Below, piece after piece: positions 16,328 through 25,105 of a stretch of 64,000 bases of DNA. The stretch comes from an uncultured Pseudoteredinibacter sp. (lineage in GTDB: Bacteria; Pseudomonadota; Gammaproteobacteria; Pseudomonadales; Cellvibrionaceae): NCBI RefSeq assembly GCF_947500695.1, contig NZ_CANMSS010000004.1, positions 310,001 to 374,000 of the forward strand, read 5' to 3'. A program made the translations under genes and the position numbers. The first letter of the stretch is position 1, and the number at the start of each line of letters is the position of its first letter. A model generated the notes under the pieces. It was not told where the DNA came from. It saw only the letters and a program-made list of their open reading frames with translations, and did no database searches.

Positions 16328-17879
16328 TAGCACGCTTGAGTTGTATACCACTTTGTTCGGTTGGTTGTTCTACAACCAGTTATGGTCTGTTCTCAGTGCT
16401 ACGGGCTTAGTCTTTCTGCCGTTTCTGGGCATTTTATTGGATACGGTTACACGACAATATGCCAATGACGATGTCGAAGAGGGCAGTGCAAACAGCCTAC
16501 GCCAACTGGAGGTCGAGTTCTTTTTGGCATTCCTAGTCGTCGTGTTGGCGGCTGTTCCTTCCATGCCTTTAAGAGCCGTTGACCTCTCGTTCACGCCGCA
16601 GGCCATTATCGGAACGGCGGCGCAACCTGTAGCGACCGTCGCGAACTCCCGCTCTACTTTTGGCGGAGGCATTTCTTTTCAGGGAGCGCCTAATACGGTT
16701 CAAGTACCCGCATTTTGGATGTTAGTGATGAGCCTAAGCTCTGGCCTCAATCGAGCGGTTATGGAAGCGGTGCCGCCTAGCTTGAACTATCGTACCTACC
16801 TCCATGACCTGAGAGAATCGCAGATTAAATCTCCAGAACTGAGGCATGAGCTGAATGATTTTTATCGTGATTGTTTTGTTGCGGCCCGATCGAGATACAT
16901 TGAAAACCGCCCAAACTCCTCGCAAGCGCAACAAGTACTCACTCGCTTTGGCATCACTGATCCTGATTGGTTAGGTTCGCGCTTGTATCGTCAGCTGCCT
17001 GGCTATTACAACCAGCTCAGGTCGAAAACACCCAGAAAGGGTTACCCCTGGGTAGCAGGAAGGGATATCGAGTGGTCTGCGGATAACGCACCTACCTACG
17101 GGAAGCCCTATTGTTCACAGTGGTGGTTGAATATTGAACAGAGCTTGTTAGCCGAAGCCGGCGATATCGCCCTCAAGGCAGCCGCCGCAGAGCCCGGCTG
17201 GGACTCTGAGGTACGTCGGGATGCCGTGCTTCAAATCCTTCTGCTGAACTCCCCTCCGAGATGGACGAGTCGAGGTTATGATTTTGCCTACGGTAACCTG
17301 GTTGATGGCAGCGTTGTCGAAATCGAAGACGAGGTCTCCAAGGTGGTACAGACTATTGGCCAACAAGGATTAGCTGCCTATGGTTTGGCGACGACTAGTA
17401 TTTCCTTTGCCACGTATTTGCGTGTGTTTTTGGAAGGCGCGCCAATGATGCAAGCCTTGGTTCTCATGGGGCTCTACGCTTTATTGCCCCTATTTATTCT
17501 TCTCTCACGTTATCGCTTATCCAGCTTATTCGGTGGTGCCTTGGCCCTGTTTACTGTGAAATTTTGGACGGTGCTGTGGTTTTTTGCGTGGTGGGTGGAT
17601 CAGAACTTGATCCAGGCGCTGTACCCGGAACCGGGTCATATGACCACCATGTACCATTTCGATTTGACGCTCAAGCGAGTCATTTTGAATTTCCTCACCG
17701 GTAGCCTGTACATCGTACTACCCTTGATTCTGTCGGTGTATGCCGGGCTTGCTGGTGCAAGAGCCGCAGGGCAGCTCAGTGGGGTAGGGATGGCTCTGAC
17801 CGCTGGGGCAGGAGCTGCGAAAAATGCCCGGATACCCATGGGCGGAAAGGCAAAGATGGCAGCAAAGGCTAAAAAATAG
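16317..17879 (+). CDS. TraG N-terminal-domain-like conjugation protein
   Basis: A 520-residue polytopic inner-membrane protein, with helices near 15-35, 62-82, 128-150, 375-400, 405-440 and 455-490 around a large periplasmic part. It resembles the N-terminal membrane half of F-plasmid TraG, needed for mating-pair stabilisation, and PFGI-1-like elements have such a protein at the end of the transfer block. The C-terminus is Ala/Lys-rich (GGKAKMAAKAKK). It is the last tightly coupled gene of the operon. Confidence 0.82.
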   Translation: MAVDSTLELYTTLFGWLFYNQLWSVLSATGLVFLPFLGILLDTVTRQYANDDVEEGSANSLRQLEVEFFLAFLVVVLAAVPSMPLRAVDLSFTPQAIIGTAAQPVATVANSRSTFGGGISFQGAPNTVQVPAFWMLVMSLSSGLNRAVMEAVPPSLNYRTYLHDLRESQIKSPELRHELNDFYRDCFVAARSRYIENRPNSSQAQQVLTRFGITDPDWLGSRLYRQLPGYYNQLRSKTPRKGYPWVAGRDIEWSADNAPTYGKPYCSQWWLNIEQSLLAEAGDIALKAAAAEPGWDSEVRRDAVLQILLLNSPPRWTSRGYDFAYGNLVDGSVVEIEDEVSKVVQTIGQQGLAAYGLATTSISFATYLRVFLEGAPMMQALVLMGLYALLPLFILLSRYRLSSLFGGALALFTVKFWTVLWFFAWWVDQNLIQALYPEPGHMTTMYHFDLTLKRVILNFLTGSLYIVLPLILSVYAGLAGARAAGQLSGVGMALTAGAGAAKNARIPMGGKAKMAAKAKK

Positions 17880-18080
17880 CGCTCTAACAACCGGTTTTAC
17901 AACAGTGGTGTTTGCTGTCTCAAACACACTGGCATCAAGATCGCTGCCAAGCAGGATGCCCTCATTTCAGCTGAAGTGAGATCGATCAGTTTTACTCACC
18001 CAACAGGGGAGCGTCGCGCCCTCCTTTTGGGGTAGCGGTCCCTTTTTTAACGACACACTCATTGAACCAGGAGAACTGCT

Positions 18081-18569
18081 ATGAGTAACAACGACAACAA
18101 CACCCCAAGTGGTACCCAGCAACCGGCTCAATCCTCAACAGAGCAGAACCGGTACTTTAATCAGTACAGCAACGGCATTGGCTATATCAATGGTATTCGT
18201 GAATTTGGCGAAGAAGGTAAAGCCACCCGCTACGCGGCACAGATTTCGGTACTGCAGGGGTCAGTAGACGATGTGCACTACGAGTATCACGATCTCGTGA
18301 TTTCATCCGAAACGGCCTTGGGTGTTTTGATGGAAAACCGACCGGCCATTGAAGACGAAAACCAGAAAGTTTTGTTGCGTTTTCATATGACCAATCCTCG
18401 TGCGAAGGGCTTTGTGTACAAACAAGGTGATAGAGCTGGGGAGATCGGTACTTCCATTGGTGGGTTTTTAACCCGGGTTATGTCGCTCAAAGTCGATGGC
18501 GAGTTGATCTATGAAGACACTCGTTTATTTGGTGAAGAGTCCGATGTAAGCCAGGCCGCTAACGCCTGA
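18081..18569 (+). CDS. DUF3577 protein (STY4534-family ICE replication-associated)
   Basis: A 162-residue soluble protein. After a polar Q/N/S-rich start, the phrase NGIGYINGIREF and the segment YAAQISVLQGS identify DUF3577, often annotated as an STY4534-family ICE replication protein and perhaps single-strand-DNA-binding-like. CCAGGAGAACTGCT supports the start. It is normally found in the replication part of such elements, so its place right after traG suggests a rearranged order. A hairpin follows at 18,585. Confidence 0.82.
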   Translation: MSNNDNNTPSGTQQPAQSSTEQNRYFNQYSNGIGYINGIREFGEEGKATRYAAQISVLQGSVDDVHYEYHDLVISSETALGVLMENRPAIEDENQKVLLRFHMTNPRAKGFVYKQGDRAGEIGTSIGGFLTRVMSLKVDGELIYEDTRLFGEESDVSQAANA

Positions 18570-18584
18570 TCCACCCCAACACAG

Positions 18585-18613
18585 CCAGACCGCCACGCGG
18601 CCTGGTTGCTTTT
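18585..18613 (+). terminator. Probable terminator after the DUF3577 gene
   Basis: A nine-base stem (CCAGACCGC with GCGGCCTGG, one A/C mismatch) around a CAC loop is followed by TTGCTTTT. The T tract is interrupted, so termination may be partial. Confidence 0.55.
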
Positions 18614-18615
18614 AC

Positions 18616-18640
18616 CCTATGGGAACAGTGTTCCCATAGG
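18616..18640. promoter_or_regulatory. Perfect 12-bp palindrome, candidate operator upstream of radC-like gene
   Basis: The arms CCTATGGGAACA and TGTTCCCATAGG are perfect inverses around a single G. The half-site GTGTTCCC recurs directly downstream at 18,645-18,652, so three half-sites lie within 37 bases. The site sits between the DUF3577 terminator and the ribosome binding site (AAAGGAGAA) of the radC-like gene at 18,671. It may bind a dimeric regulator or form a leader hairpin; the repeated half-site favours protein binding. Confidence 0.6.
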
Positions 18641-18670
18641 AGCGGTGTTCCCTTCGCAAAGGAGAACGCC

Positions 18671-19165
18671 ATGAATAATATGGTTGATTCTATTCAATAT
18701 CCCAGCCAACAGAGCCTGAAAATAGATCAGGAAAATCGACTTATCGAAGAGGCTAAGCGAATTGTTTATCAGCGCACTCGACTTCAAGGTGATTGCTTTA
18801 CTAGTCCCCATGCCGTTCGAGATTTTTTAAAGCTACAACTCGGTACTCAGCAAAATGAAGTATTTGCGGTGCTATTTTTGTCTTCTCAACACCAGTTGAT
18901 CGAATACAAGGAGTTGTTTTTCGGTACGGTTGATTCTTGTTCAGTGTATCCGAGAGTAGTAATGAAAGAAGCACTAAAGTTTAACGCAGCGGCGGTGATC
19001 TTGGCGCATAACCACCCTTCACAGCGGCTAGACCCTAGCTGTGCTGATCGGGTTCTTACTACAAGAATAGTAGATGCTCTTTCGTTAGTGGATATAAAGG
19101 TCTTGGATCATATGATTGCAAGTCCAAACGAACTTTTTTCGTTCGCTGAACATGGCCTCATTTAA
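18671..19165 (+). CDS. RadC-like JAB/MPN domain protein
   Basis: A 164-residue protein consisting of little more than the RadC/JAB domain; the N-terminal helical domain of chromosomal RadC is missing, as is usual in mobile-element copies. The metalloprotease-like signature is present: a Glu in the EYKELFFGT segment, then LAHNHPSQ, then LDPSCADRVLT with the Asp ligand. Chromosomal RadC has HNHPSG; here Q replaces G. The function of RadC-like proteins in ICEs is unresolved. AAAGGAGAA precedes the ATG. Confidence 0.87.
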   Translation: MNNMVDSIQYPSQQSLKIDQENRLIEEAKRIVYQRTRLQGDCFTSPHAVRDFLKLQLGTQQNEVFAVLFLSSQHQLIEYKELFFGTVDSCSVYPRVVMKEALKFNAAAVILAHNHPSQRLDPSCADRVLTTRIVDALSLVDIKVLDHMIASPNELFSFAEHGLI

Positions 19166-19170
19166 GGACT

Positions 19171-19195
19171 CCCCGCTTTAACGGCGGGGATTTTT
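19171..19195 (+). terminator. Terminator after radC-like gene that includes the next gene's SD
   Basis: CCCCGC pairs with GCGGGG around TTTAACG, followed by ATTTTT: a compact intrinsic terminator five bases after the radC-like stop. The right arm (GCGGGGA) is also the only Shine-Dalgarno-like sequence for the ATG at 19,199, eight bases away. Confidence 0.75.
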
Positions 19196-19198
19196 ACT

Positions 19199-20089
19199 AT
19201 GACTTATTTAATACGACTTGTTTCTACGCTGTCTTGTAGTGTCAGTATGTTTCTAACCATAATGTTTGCGTTTCAGGTGTCAGCGCTAGGAACTGTTGAG
19301 AATGTCGAAAACATCTCTCTCGCGAAGGGGATTGTTATCATTGTTTCTATCCTTTTGGGGGTGAGTATTGATGCCAGTAAATACTTGTTTTGGTTGCATC
19401 GAAAACACACTTACGTTTACGCAAGGCTTGCTATAGGGCTTGCTTTATTCTCCTGGGTAGCATCTAGTTATTTCCTAGTGATGATACTCTTGAATGCTGA
19501 GGATGTTACCTGGAAAATGTCTGCTCGGTTTAACAATTCAAAGATTCAGGAATCAATACTGAAGAAAAAAATCGAAGCTAGAAATCTATTGTTAGAGCGG
19601 CGTCTATCTAGCGACTTTCATAAGCAGTGGGATAAGGCGGATTCTGATGCCAATACTCTATCAGCTCTAGGTGAAGAGTTGATGAGCCTCATGAAAGAGG
19701 AGGAGGACAGCAGAAAACAATTTAAGAAGGAGAATAGAGACTATATGTATGTCCTTGAGGCTTTTGGTATCGTAGTATTGTCGGTATTACTAGAGGTTAG
19801 TGCATTTGGATTAATTAGTTTGCAGCAAACCTTGTCTCTGAACGATGCCGATAGGAGTGGGTACAGTAAAGAATGGGATTATGACGCTGCGATGAAACTC
19901 CTGTACCAGGATGTTAAGCTTGGAAAGTGCCCCCCTGTCCTGAGAACTATTCGATCTTTGGGCTATGGTCTTAAATTGGACAAAATCAGACAGGTGTTGC
20001 GCGATCTCCATAAAGATGGCGTCATCCTACCGGCGACAAGAGGGTCGTTCCGTTTGTTGGATCGTGACCAAGCTTCGAAGCTTTCTTAA
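19199..20089 (+). CDS. Unrecognised membrane protein with winged-helix-like C-terminus
   Basis: A 296-residue protein. Three membrane segments (about 8-30, 42-62 and 72-100) precede a charged coiled coil (about 108-180), a fourth membrane helix (about 183-208) and a C-terminal soluble part (about 225-290). That part reads like a helix-turn-helix or winged helix (ALG-less RTIRSLGYGLKLDKIRQVL then LHKDGVI and a strand). I do not recognise the family. Such an arrangement could place a DNA-binding domain at the membrane. Its start lies immediately after a terminator. It converges with the DUF2857-like gene, overlapping by four bases. Confidence 0.65.
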   Translation: MTYLIRLVSTLSCSVSMFLTIMFAFQVSALGTVENVENISLAKGIVIIVSILLGVSIDASKYLFWLHRKHTYVYARLAIGLALFSWVASSYFLVMILLNAEDVTWKMSARFNNSKIQESILKKKIEARNLLLERRLSSDFHKQWDKADSDANTLSALGEELMSLMKEEEDSRKQFKKENRDYMYVLEAFGIVVLSVLLEVSAFGLISLQQTLSLNDADRSGYSKEWDYDAAMKLLYQDVKLGKCPPVLRTIRSLGYGLKLDKIRQVLRDLHKDGVILPATRGSFRLLDRDQASKLS

Positions 20090-20619
20090 TCAATGTGATC
20101 TTTTAATGATGTCCAAACAACGTGCAAGTCGAGCCCCGTTTTTTCTGCGGTACGTATGAATCGCTCCCGCTCTCTAAGGTTGGAAAATGACTGCCAGTGC
20201 TTCCAGACTGTGTGCTCTGTATTTTCATCCGTCAGGCGAGGGCGCCCACTTCCACTTCCAGCAAGATTAAGAAGCTTTCGGCGTCTGGAGAATTCGGTAG
20301 CGTGGATGCCAAACAGTCTTTTCATTAAACAAAGAGGTGCGCCATGTAAGAGGTATGTGTCCTCAATTTCTCGAGTGGTTGAGTGATCTTTTAGTTCGTT
20401 AATTTTGGATTTAAGAACATTGATTTTGAGAGATATATCTATGAAATTATGCGCTCTTTCTATAAGGAATCTTTGTTGACCTAATGTTAGATTTGAGAGC
20501 ATGAAAATAAGGTCATCATCTAAATGGAAGCAGTTTTCTGAGGTGTGTGGATTTACTTCTATATGGGCAAGGAATTTTTTGGCTACGGAAGAGCAGAGAA
20601 TTTTATTAATCGATAGCAT
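20086..20619 (-). CDS. DUF2857-like ICE protein
   Basis: A 177-residue soluble protein. The core FGIHATEFSRRRKLLNL, followed by GRPRLTDEN and VWKHW, looks like DUF2857, a family found beside replication genes of PFGI-1-like elements. The EFSRRRKLL helix looks like a DNA-binding recognition helix. The gene is read against the transfer operon. GAGGGAAC precedes ATG 20,619. Start codon and first codons lie within the arm of a 13-bp inverted repeat, which suggests autoregulation or translational control. The family call comes from memory of the motif and is moderate. Confidence 0.6.
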   Translation of the reverse strand: MLSINKILCSSVAKKFLAHIEVNPHTSENCFHLDDDLIFMLSNLTLGQQRFLIERAHNFIDISLKINVLKSKINELKDHSTTREIEDTYLLHGAPLCLMKRLFGIHATEFSRRRKLLNLAGSGSGRPRLTDENTEHTVWKHWQSFSNLRERERFIRTAEKTGLDLHVVWTSLKDHID

Positions 20620-20666
20620 GTTTGTTCCCTCAAGTGGTTTTTGTAAGCCACTGCATGCTATCGATT
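20608..20666. repeat. 13-bp perfect inverted repeat over the DUF2857-like start codon
   Basis: AATCGATAGCATG at 20,608-20,620 is the exact inverse of CATGCTATCGATT at 20,654-20,666. Between the arms an inner pair, AGTGG and CCACT, extends the dyad. On the - strand the downstream arm holds the ATG and codons 1-5, and the loop holds the SD (GAGGGAAC). It could be an operator, a translational switch, the RND operon's terminator-like structure, or a recombination site. Confidence 0.7.
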
Positions 20667-20741
20667 TTATTTGTATGATAACCCTGAAATATTTCCTAAT
20701 AAAAGAGGAAAGTATTTTTGGCTTCGTAGCACCAGCATATT

Positions 20742-23700
20742 CTATTTGCTATCACGATTAAATAGTTGATCTACTACAATATATATTGATGGCAAAACAG
20801 TTAGGCAAATAAAGGTCGTGAATAGTATTCCAAACCCCAAGCTAACGGCCATAGGTATAACCATTTGAGCTTGTCGATCGGTTTCGAAGACCATTGGCGC
20901 GAGCCCTAAGAACGTCGTTACAGTTGTTAGAATGATTGGGCGAAAGCGCTTTATAGCGGCAGCTATAATCGCATCATGAGTTGAGCGGCCTTCATTTCTT
21001 TCTTTGTTCGCAAAGTCGGTCATGATCAGGCTGTTGTTGATGACGACTCCTGACAATGCCAATATCCCTTGAATACTAATAACGCTTAATGACTGCCCTA
21101 AGGCGAGGTGACCTAATAAAGCACCCACAGCAGCAAAAGGGATGATGCTCATCACAATAATGGGTTGAGAATAGCTCCTAAGTGGAATAGCTAAAGCTGC
21201 AAAAATGGCGAGTAGCGCGAGGCTGGTCCCAACTAGAAGGGCGTTCAATCCATCGCTGGTCTCTTCTTGATTGCCGCTAAATTTAATTGAAATACCCTGG
21301 TAGTTGGCTTGAATGATAGGAAATAGATCCAGTTTTATATTCTCCAAAATCAGGGGTAAGTCCTTATTATGCGAGGCTTTGACTGTTAATGTTTCGACCC
21401 TTAAATTATCGCGCCTCAGTATTTCGGTTGGTGATCGCGTTTGTCTAATATCCGCGATTTCCTTAAGTTTCATGAATCCACCAGAGGGTGTTTTCACCAG
21501 CAGGTTACTAATGTCTGATTGAGATGATCGGCTGTTCGCGTTATTGCGAACCAAGACTGTGACTTCGCTACTGAGTCTTTGTTGGCGAATTGCTCTACTT
21601 CCATAAAAAGCATTTCTTGCCTGACTTGCAATATCTGCGGATGTCAACCCAAGGGATCTCCCTCGATTATTTACTCGAATATCCCACTGTGGGATACCAT
21701 CCGAAAAGCTACTTTTTATGTCGGTAACGCCATTCATTTTCCGAAGTTCGCTTTCTGCAAGCTGAATGGCTTGGGATAGCTGTCGGCCATCGCTGTGTTG
21801 AATTTCAAGTTCAATGGTGCTAGCGTTTCCTGGGCCGCCCCCTCGCTCTGCATCAAATTCTAGGCTGCGTACCATATCGATATCGCCCAGATCTTCACTC
21901 CATCGTCTAACGAGTTCATGTGAGCTGATTGGCCTCACTTCTGACGGTGTTAAGTAGAGGCCAACTTCTACAGTGGTCCCGTCAATTTCGGCTTGTCGAC
22001 TTGCTAAAAGCTTATCCCCGCCAGAGCGTCCGACTGCGCTTAAAGCGGCTGATTCTAGTAGATCGCGAACCTGCTTTATCTGGCTCATTGAGGCATCGTT
22101 TGGAAGTTCAGCGGTAACGACAGCCCATTCCCCTTCGATTTCCGGATAGATTGAAAATCCCATTCGACCACTCAAGGCATAACTCAACGTGAGAACAGCG
22201 ACGCCTAGTGACAACATTATTGCGACAGAGGGGTTAACTATACTGGCGCGAATAAAGGGCGTGTAACGCTGCTCGATGAATCGATCCAAGGCCTTACTAA
22301 TTTTTGACTGCAACTTTTCCCAGCTGTTAAAAGATGGTTTTTTGTTGCTTGATGAGGTGTGAGATAGATGCGCAGGGAGAATGAAGAGTGCTTCAATCCA
22401 ACTAATTAAAAAGCAAAGCAAAACTACGATGGGAGCGCTGCCGAACATTCGGCCCAGCTGGCCAGGCATTCCTACTAATGGTAAGAACGCTATAATGTTA
22501 GTAATGACCGCAAATGATAAGGGGACGCTAATCTGCTTAGCACCAATAACCGCAGCCTGAGAAAAGCTCATCCCCTTTTGTTGGTTTGCATAAATGTTTT
22601 CGCCCGCAATAATTGCATCATCTACAACGATTCCGAGGGCGATTATAAACCCGAAAAGGCTAATGACATTTATAGTAACGTTAAAGTATGGAAGAAATAT
22701 GATGGCTCCAAGAAATGTTGTAGGTATGCCCATCACAACCCAAAAAGCCAACCTATGCTCCAAGAATAAGGCCAGGGTTATCATCACTAAGATGAGTCCG
22801 ATGAAAGCGTTTTTAAGCAAAAGGCTTAAGCGTTGCGTATAGGTTTTTGCGTCATTGTCGGTTAAGGCAACATCTACGCTTGGTGGTAGTAACGCTCGAA
22901 TCTTAGGGAGTGTATCTACATAGGCATCATAGACGTCAGTGGGGGTCTGTGAGTCAGTGCGAAATATATTCAGCAATACACCGTTTTTGCCATTAAATGT
23001 AACTAACTCATTTGTGTCTGCAAACCCTTCAGAAACGGTTGCTATATCGCGAAGTAGAATCGTATCTCCTGTATCGGAATATAGAATAGGTATAGTTGAA
23101 AACTGACTTGCCCAAAACTGACGGTCATTGACGCTTACAAGGATATTTCCCGATCGTGTTTTTACGGTACCTGATGATTGTTCGATTGAGTATGTGCGAA
23201 TCCGGGCCGCAATTTCATCAAGTGTAATATTATATCGCTTTAGCATCTGAGGAGGGACATCAATATGTACTTCCTCAGCTGGCAAGCCTCTCATATCTAC
23301 TTTTGAGAGCCTGTCATCCTCAAGGAGAAGCAGTCGTACGCCTTCCCCCAAACGTTTCATGTCAAATAGGGATAAGTCACCAAAAATTGCCAGTTCCAAA
23401 ACCTCTACAGCTTCATGAGATAGGGAGACTTCTGGGCGCTCAATTTGATTTGGAAAGGTGGTGATTCTATCGATTGCCTGCTTTACTTCTTGGAAAGCGG
23501 TATTTCTATCAGCCCCGTCTTTGAGCTCCACTGAGACGCTGACACTCCCTTGTTGAATAGTAGACGTGGTTTTTTTAATAACTTCCATGCCTTGCAATGC
23601 ATTTTCAATAGGCAGTGCGACGCCTTGTTCCATTTCGGTCGGTGTCGCGCCAGGGTATTCAATGGCGATATCAACAATCGCAGCTGACTCACTCGGGAGA

Positions 23701-23840
23701 AATTCCTTTTGTATGGTGTAACTGGTAAATAGACCTCCAATAATGAACAGTAGCATCAATAAATTGGGGGCTACTCGATGTTGAGCCATCCAGGAAATTG
23801 GTCCGCTGCTAGGCTTATCTGAAGAGGTTTGAGGGTTCAT
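20742..23840 (-). CDS. RND efflux transporter, inner-membrane permease
   Basis: A 1032-residue AcrB-type proton-driven pump. Helix 1 (about 22-42) is followed by the porter domain with FLPSESAAIVDIAIEYPG. The mid membrane block has the proton-relay-like GIVVDDAIIAGENI (about 400-415), and a second half with NSLIMTDF near 960 mirrors it. The adaptor and outer-membrane genes lie upstream on the same strand, and ATG 23,840 overlaps the adaptor stop by four bases. The element at 26,542-26,570 probably drives this operon. The GIVVDDAI pattern is of the hydrophobe-efflux type and lacks the signature of heavy-metal (CusA) pumps, so the substrate is open. Confidence 0.9.
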   Translation of the reverse strand: MNPQTSSDKPSSGPISWMAQHRVAPNLLMLLFIIGGLFTSYTIQKEFLPSESAAIVDIAIEYPGATPTEMEQGVALPIENALQGMEVIKKTTSTIQQGSVSVSVELKDGADRNTAFQEVKQAIDRITTFPNQIERPEVSLSHEAVEVLELAIFGDLSLFDMKRLGEGVRLLLLEDDRLSKVDMRGLPAEEVHIDVPPQMLKRYNITLDEIAARIRTYSIEQSSGTVKTRSGNILVSVNDRQFWASQFSTIPILYSDTGDTILLRDIATVSEGFADTNELVTFNGKNGVLLNIFRTDSQTPTDVYDAYVDTLPKIRALLPPSVDVALTDNDAKTYTQRLSLLLKNAFIGLILVMITLALFLEHRLAFWVVMGIPTTFLGAIIFLPYFNVTINVISLFGFIIALGIVVDDAIIAGENIYANQQKGMSFSQAAVIGAKQISVPLSFAVITNIIAFLPLVGMPGQLGRMFGSAPIVVLLCFLISWIEALFILPAHLSHTSSSNKKPSFNSWEKLQSKISKALDRFIEQRYTPFIRASIVNPSVAIMLSLGVAVLTLSYALSGRMGFSIYPEIEGEWAVVTAELPNDASMSQIKQVRDLLESAALSAVGRSGGDKLLASRQAEIDGTTVEVGLYLTPSEVRPISSHELVRRWSEDLGDIDMVRSLEFDAERGGGPGNASTIELEIQHSDGRQLSQAIQLAESELRKMNGVTDIKSSFSDGIPQWDIRVNNRGRSLGLTSADIASQARNAFYGSRAIRQQRLSSEVTVLVRNNANSRSSQSDISNLLVKTPSGGFMKLKEIADIRQTRSPTEILRRDNLRVETLTVKASHNKDLPLILENIKLDLFPIIQANYQGISIKFSGNQEETSDGLNALLVGTSLALLAIFAALAIPLRSYSQPIIVMSIIPFAAVGALLGHLALGQSLSVISIQGILALSGVVINNSLIMTDFANKERNEGRSTHDAIIAAAIKRFRPIILTTVTTFLGLAPMVFETDRQAQMVIPMAVSLGFGILFTTFICLTVLPSIYIVVDQLFNRDSK

Positions 23841-25027
23841 TGAGCTGCCCCTTCATCTAATGATTTGATCTTATCCTTAAAGATAGGTGAGACAAGCATG
23901 CCTTCCGTAGCGCCAACTAATTTTGATGTTAATACCTGAACGTTATCGAGTTGCGCAGCATTAATAAGAATATAGTCCCGGGCCCTATATATTGGGTCTG
24001 TTCTGATAAGTTTCAGTTTGTTTTTCGGCGTTATTGACCAAAAGGACAAGGTGTTGTACAACCAGTCGCGATTTAACTTTATAGAATCAACATTCATCGG
24101 GCTTTCTATGTGTACATCAACGTACTGGTTGATCATCAAAGCGACGGATGATTTTTTCGCCTGGGAAGGCGATAATTCGATTAAGATTTCAGCTTGCCTG
24201 TCTTCAATGCGTAATTGGCCTAGTTTGCTAAGCAGCTTTCCATTGATATATGTACCTTGGGGCCATGAAGGGTGGCCAATGCTAATTCTACTTTTATCTG
24301 TCACCCATGCAATTTCATCTAAGTCTAAAGTGACTTTCAGCCAATAAGCGCGAGTGTCAATCAGTTCGAATAGGGGACTCCCTTCGGTTACATAGTTACC
24401 AAGGTCTTGTTGTCTGGATTTAATGATTGCGGTAAGCGGGGCAGAGATTCGAGTTCTGTCCAAATCCAGATTAGCTTTTTTTAAAGATTCACGTGCCTTT
24501 TTGACATTTTGTTGAGCTATTGCTAACTGGGGCTTTCTAAGGGCAAGATCGCTACTCTCGAAACTGGACAACTCAGACGCAATTGCTACCTCGCTTTGAG
24601 CGAGCTTTACCAGCCCTTTTTCAATTTCTAACTCCGCTAAGGCTTTCTCTAAGTCGGCTTCGGCTTGCTCCTTTGCTAGCTCATAATCTTGGGGGTCGAT
24701 TAATGCGAGTGTTTCACCTTTACTGACAAGTGTTCCAGGGGTTGAAGACTCAGAAAGGTCCATTATCTCGCCAGAAACTCTCGCTGAAATTTTCGATAGC
24801 TGAGAGGGTATTATTAGTCCACCGGTTTTTATTACGACCGAATGTCTGTGAGGCTCCAGTTTTTGGGCGACAACCTTCTTAGCTGATTCTGTTTGGGGCG
24901 CGTCCTCAGATATATCTGCAGGTGTGCTTAAGAAATAGTATGACGCTAGTGAGGCTGCTACTAACATCAAAGCCGATGTCAAAACAGAGTTTTGACGTAA
25001 ATCAGTCCCATTTTTCATGTTGTGCAT
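23837..25027 (-). CDS. RND efflux periplasmic adaptor (HlyD/AcrA type)
   Basis: A 396-residue membrane-fusion protein: an N-terminal anchor (about 17-36), the first lipoyl half with GGLIIPSQLSKISARVSG, and a long helical hairpin (about 115-190). The second lipoyl half has RISAPLTAIIKSRQQDLGNYV, and beta-barrel and membrane-proximal domains follow. It joins the RND pump to the outer-membrane channel. A second ATG at 25,018 is possible. It lies between the NodT-type gene and the pump in one operon. Confidence 0.9.
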   Translation of the reverse strand: MHNMKNGTDLRQNSVLTSALMLVAASLASYYFLSTPADISEDAPQTESAKKVVAQKLEPHRHSVVIKTGGLIIPSQLSKISARVSGEIMDLSESSTPGTLVSKGETLALIDPQDYELAKEQAEADLEKALAELEIEKGLVKLAQSEVAIASELSSFESSDLALRKPQLAIAQQNVKKARESLKKANLDLDRTRISAPLTAIIKSRQQDLGNYVTEGSPLFELIDTRAYWLKVTLDLDEIAWVTDKSRISIGHPSWPQGTYINGKLLSKLGQLRIEDRQAEILIELSPSQAKKSSVALMINQYVDVHIESPMNVDSIKLNRDWLYNTLSFWSITPKNKLKLIRTDPIYRARDYILINAAQLDNVQVLTSKLVGATEGMLVSPIFKDKIKSLDEGAAQ

Positions 25028-25105
25028 TTATTCCAGGTTGGATTTTAAAATGATGCCAAAAGTCAGGAATCAACTGTCTACAAATTTTTTGAGGTTTTAA
25101 CCTTG

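Larger units (their letters stand above)
1..20619. mobile_element. Partial integrating conjugative element (PFGI-1/SXT-like transfer module)
   Basis: The order TIGR03765, TraD, TIGR03747, TIGR03758, TIGR03745, TIGR03750, TIGR03746, TIGR03749, TIGR03752, TIGR03751, TraC, TIGR03757, TIGR03756, TIGR03755, TraG-N is the conserved transfer block of PFGI-1/ICEclc-like elements. DUF3577, RadC-like and DUF2857-like genes, also typical of these elements, follow. The left end lies outside the window. The right limit is set at the last gene I can tie to the family and is uncertain, because no integrase, att repeat or tRNA was found. Genes beyond 20,742 could be cargo or chromosome. Confidence 0.8.

Noticed and set aside
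20608..20666. Calling the 13-bp inverted repeat an attachment site
   Set aside because: Att sites are direct repeats at the two ends; no second copy, integrase or tRNA is in the window.
20742..23840. RND pump as a heavy-metal (CusA/CzcA) exporter
   Set aside because: Despite the metal-related neighbours, the sequence is of the hydrophobe-efflux type, and the adaptor lacks His/Met-rich metal sites.
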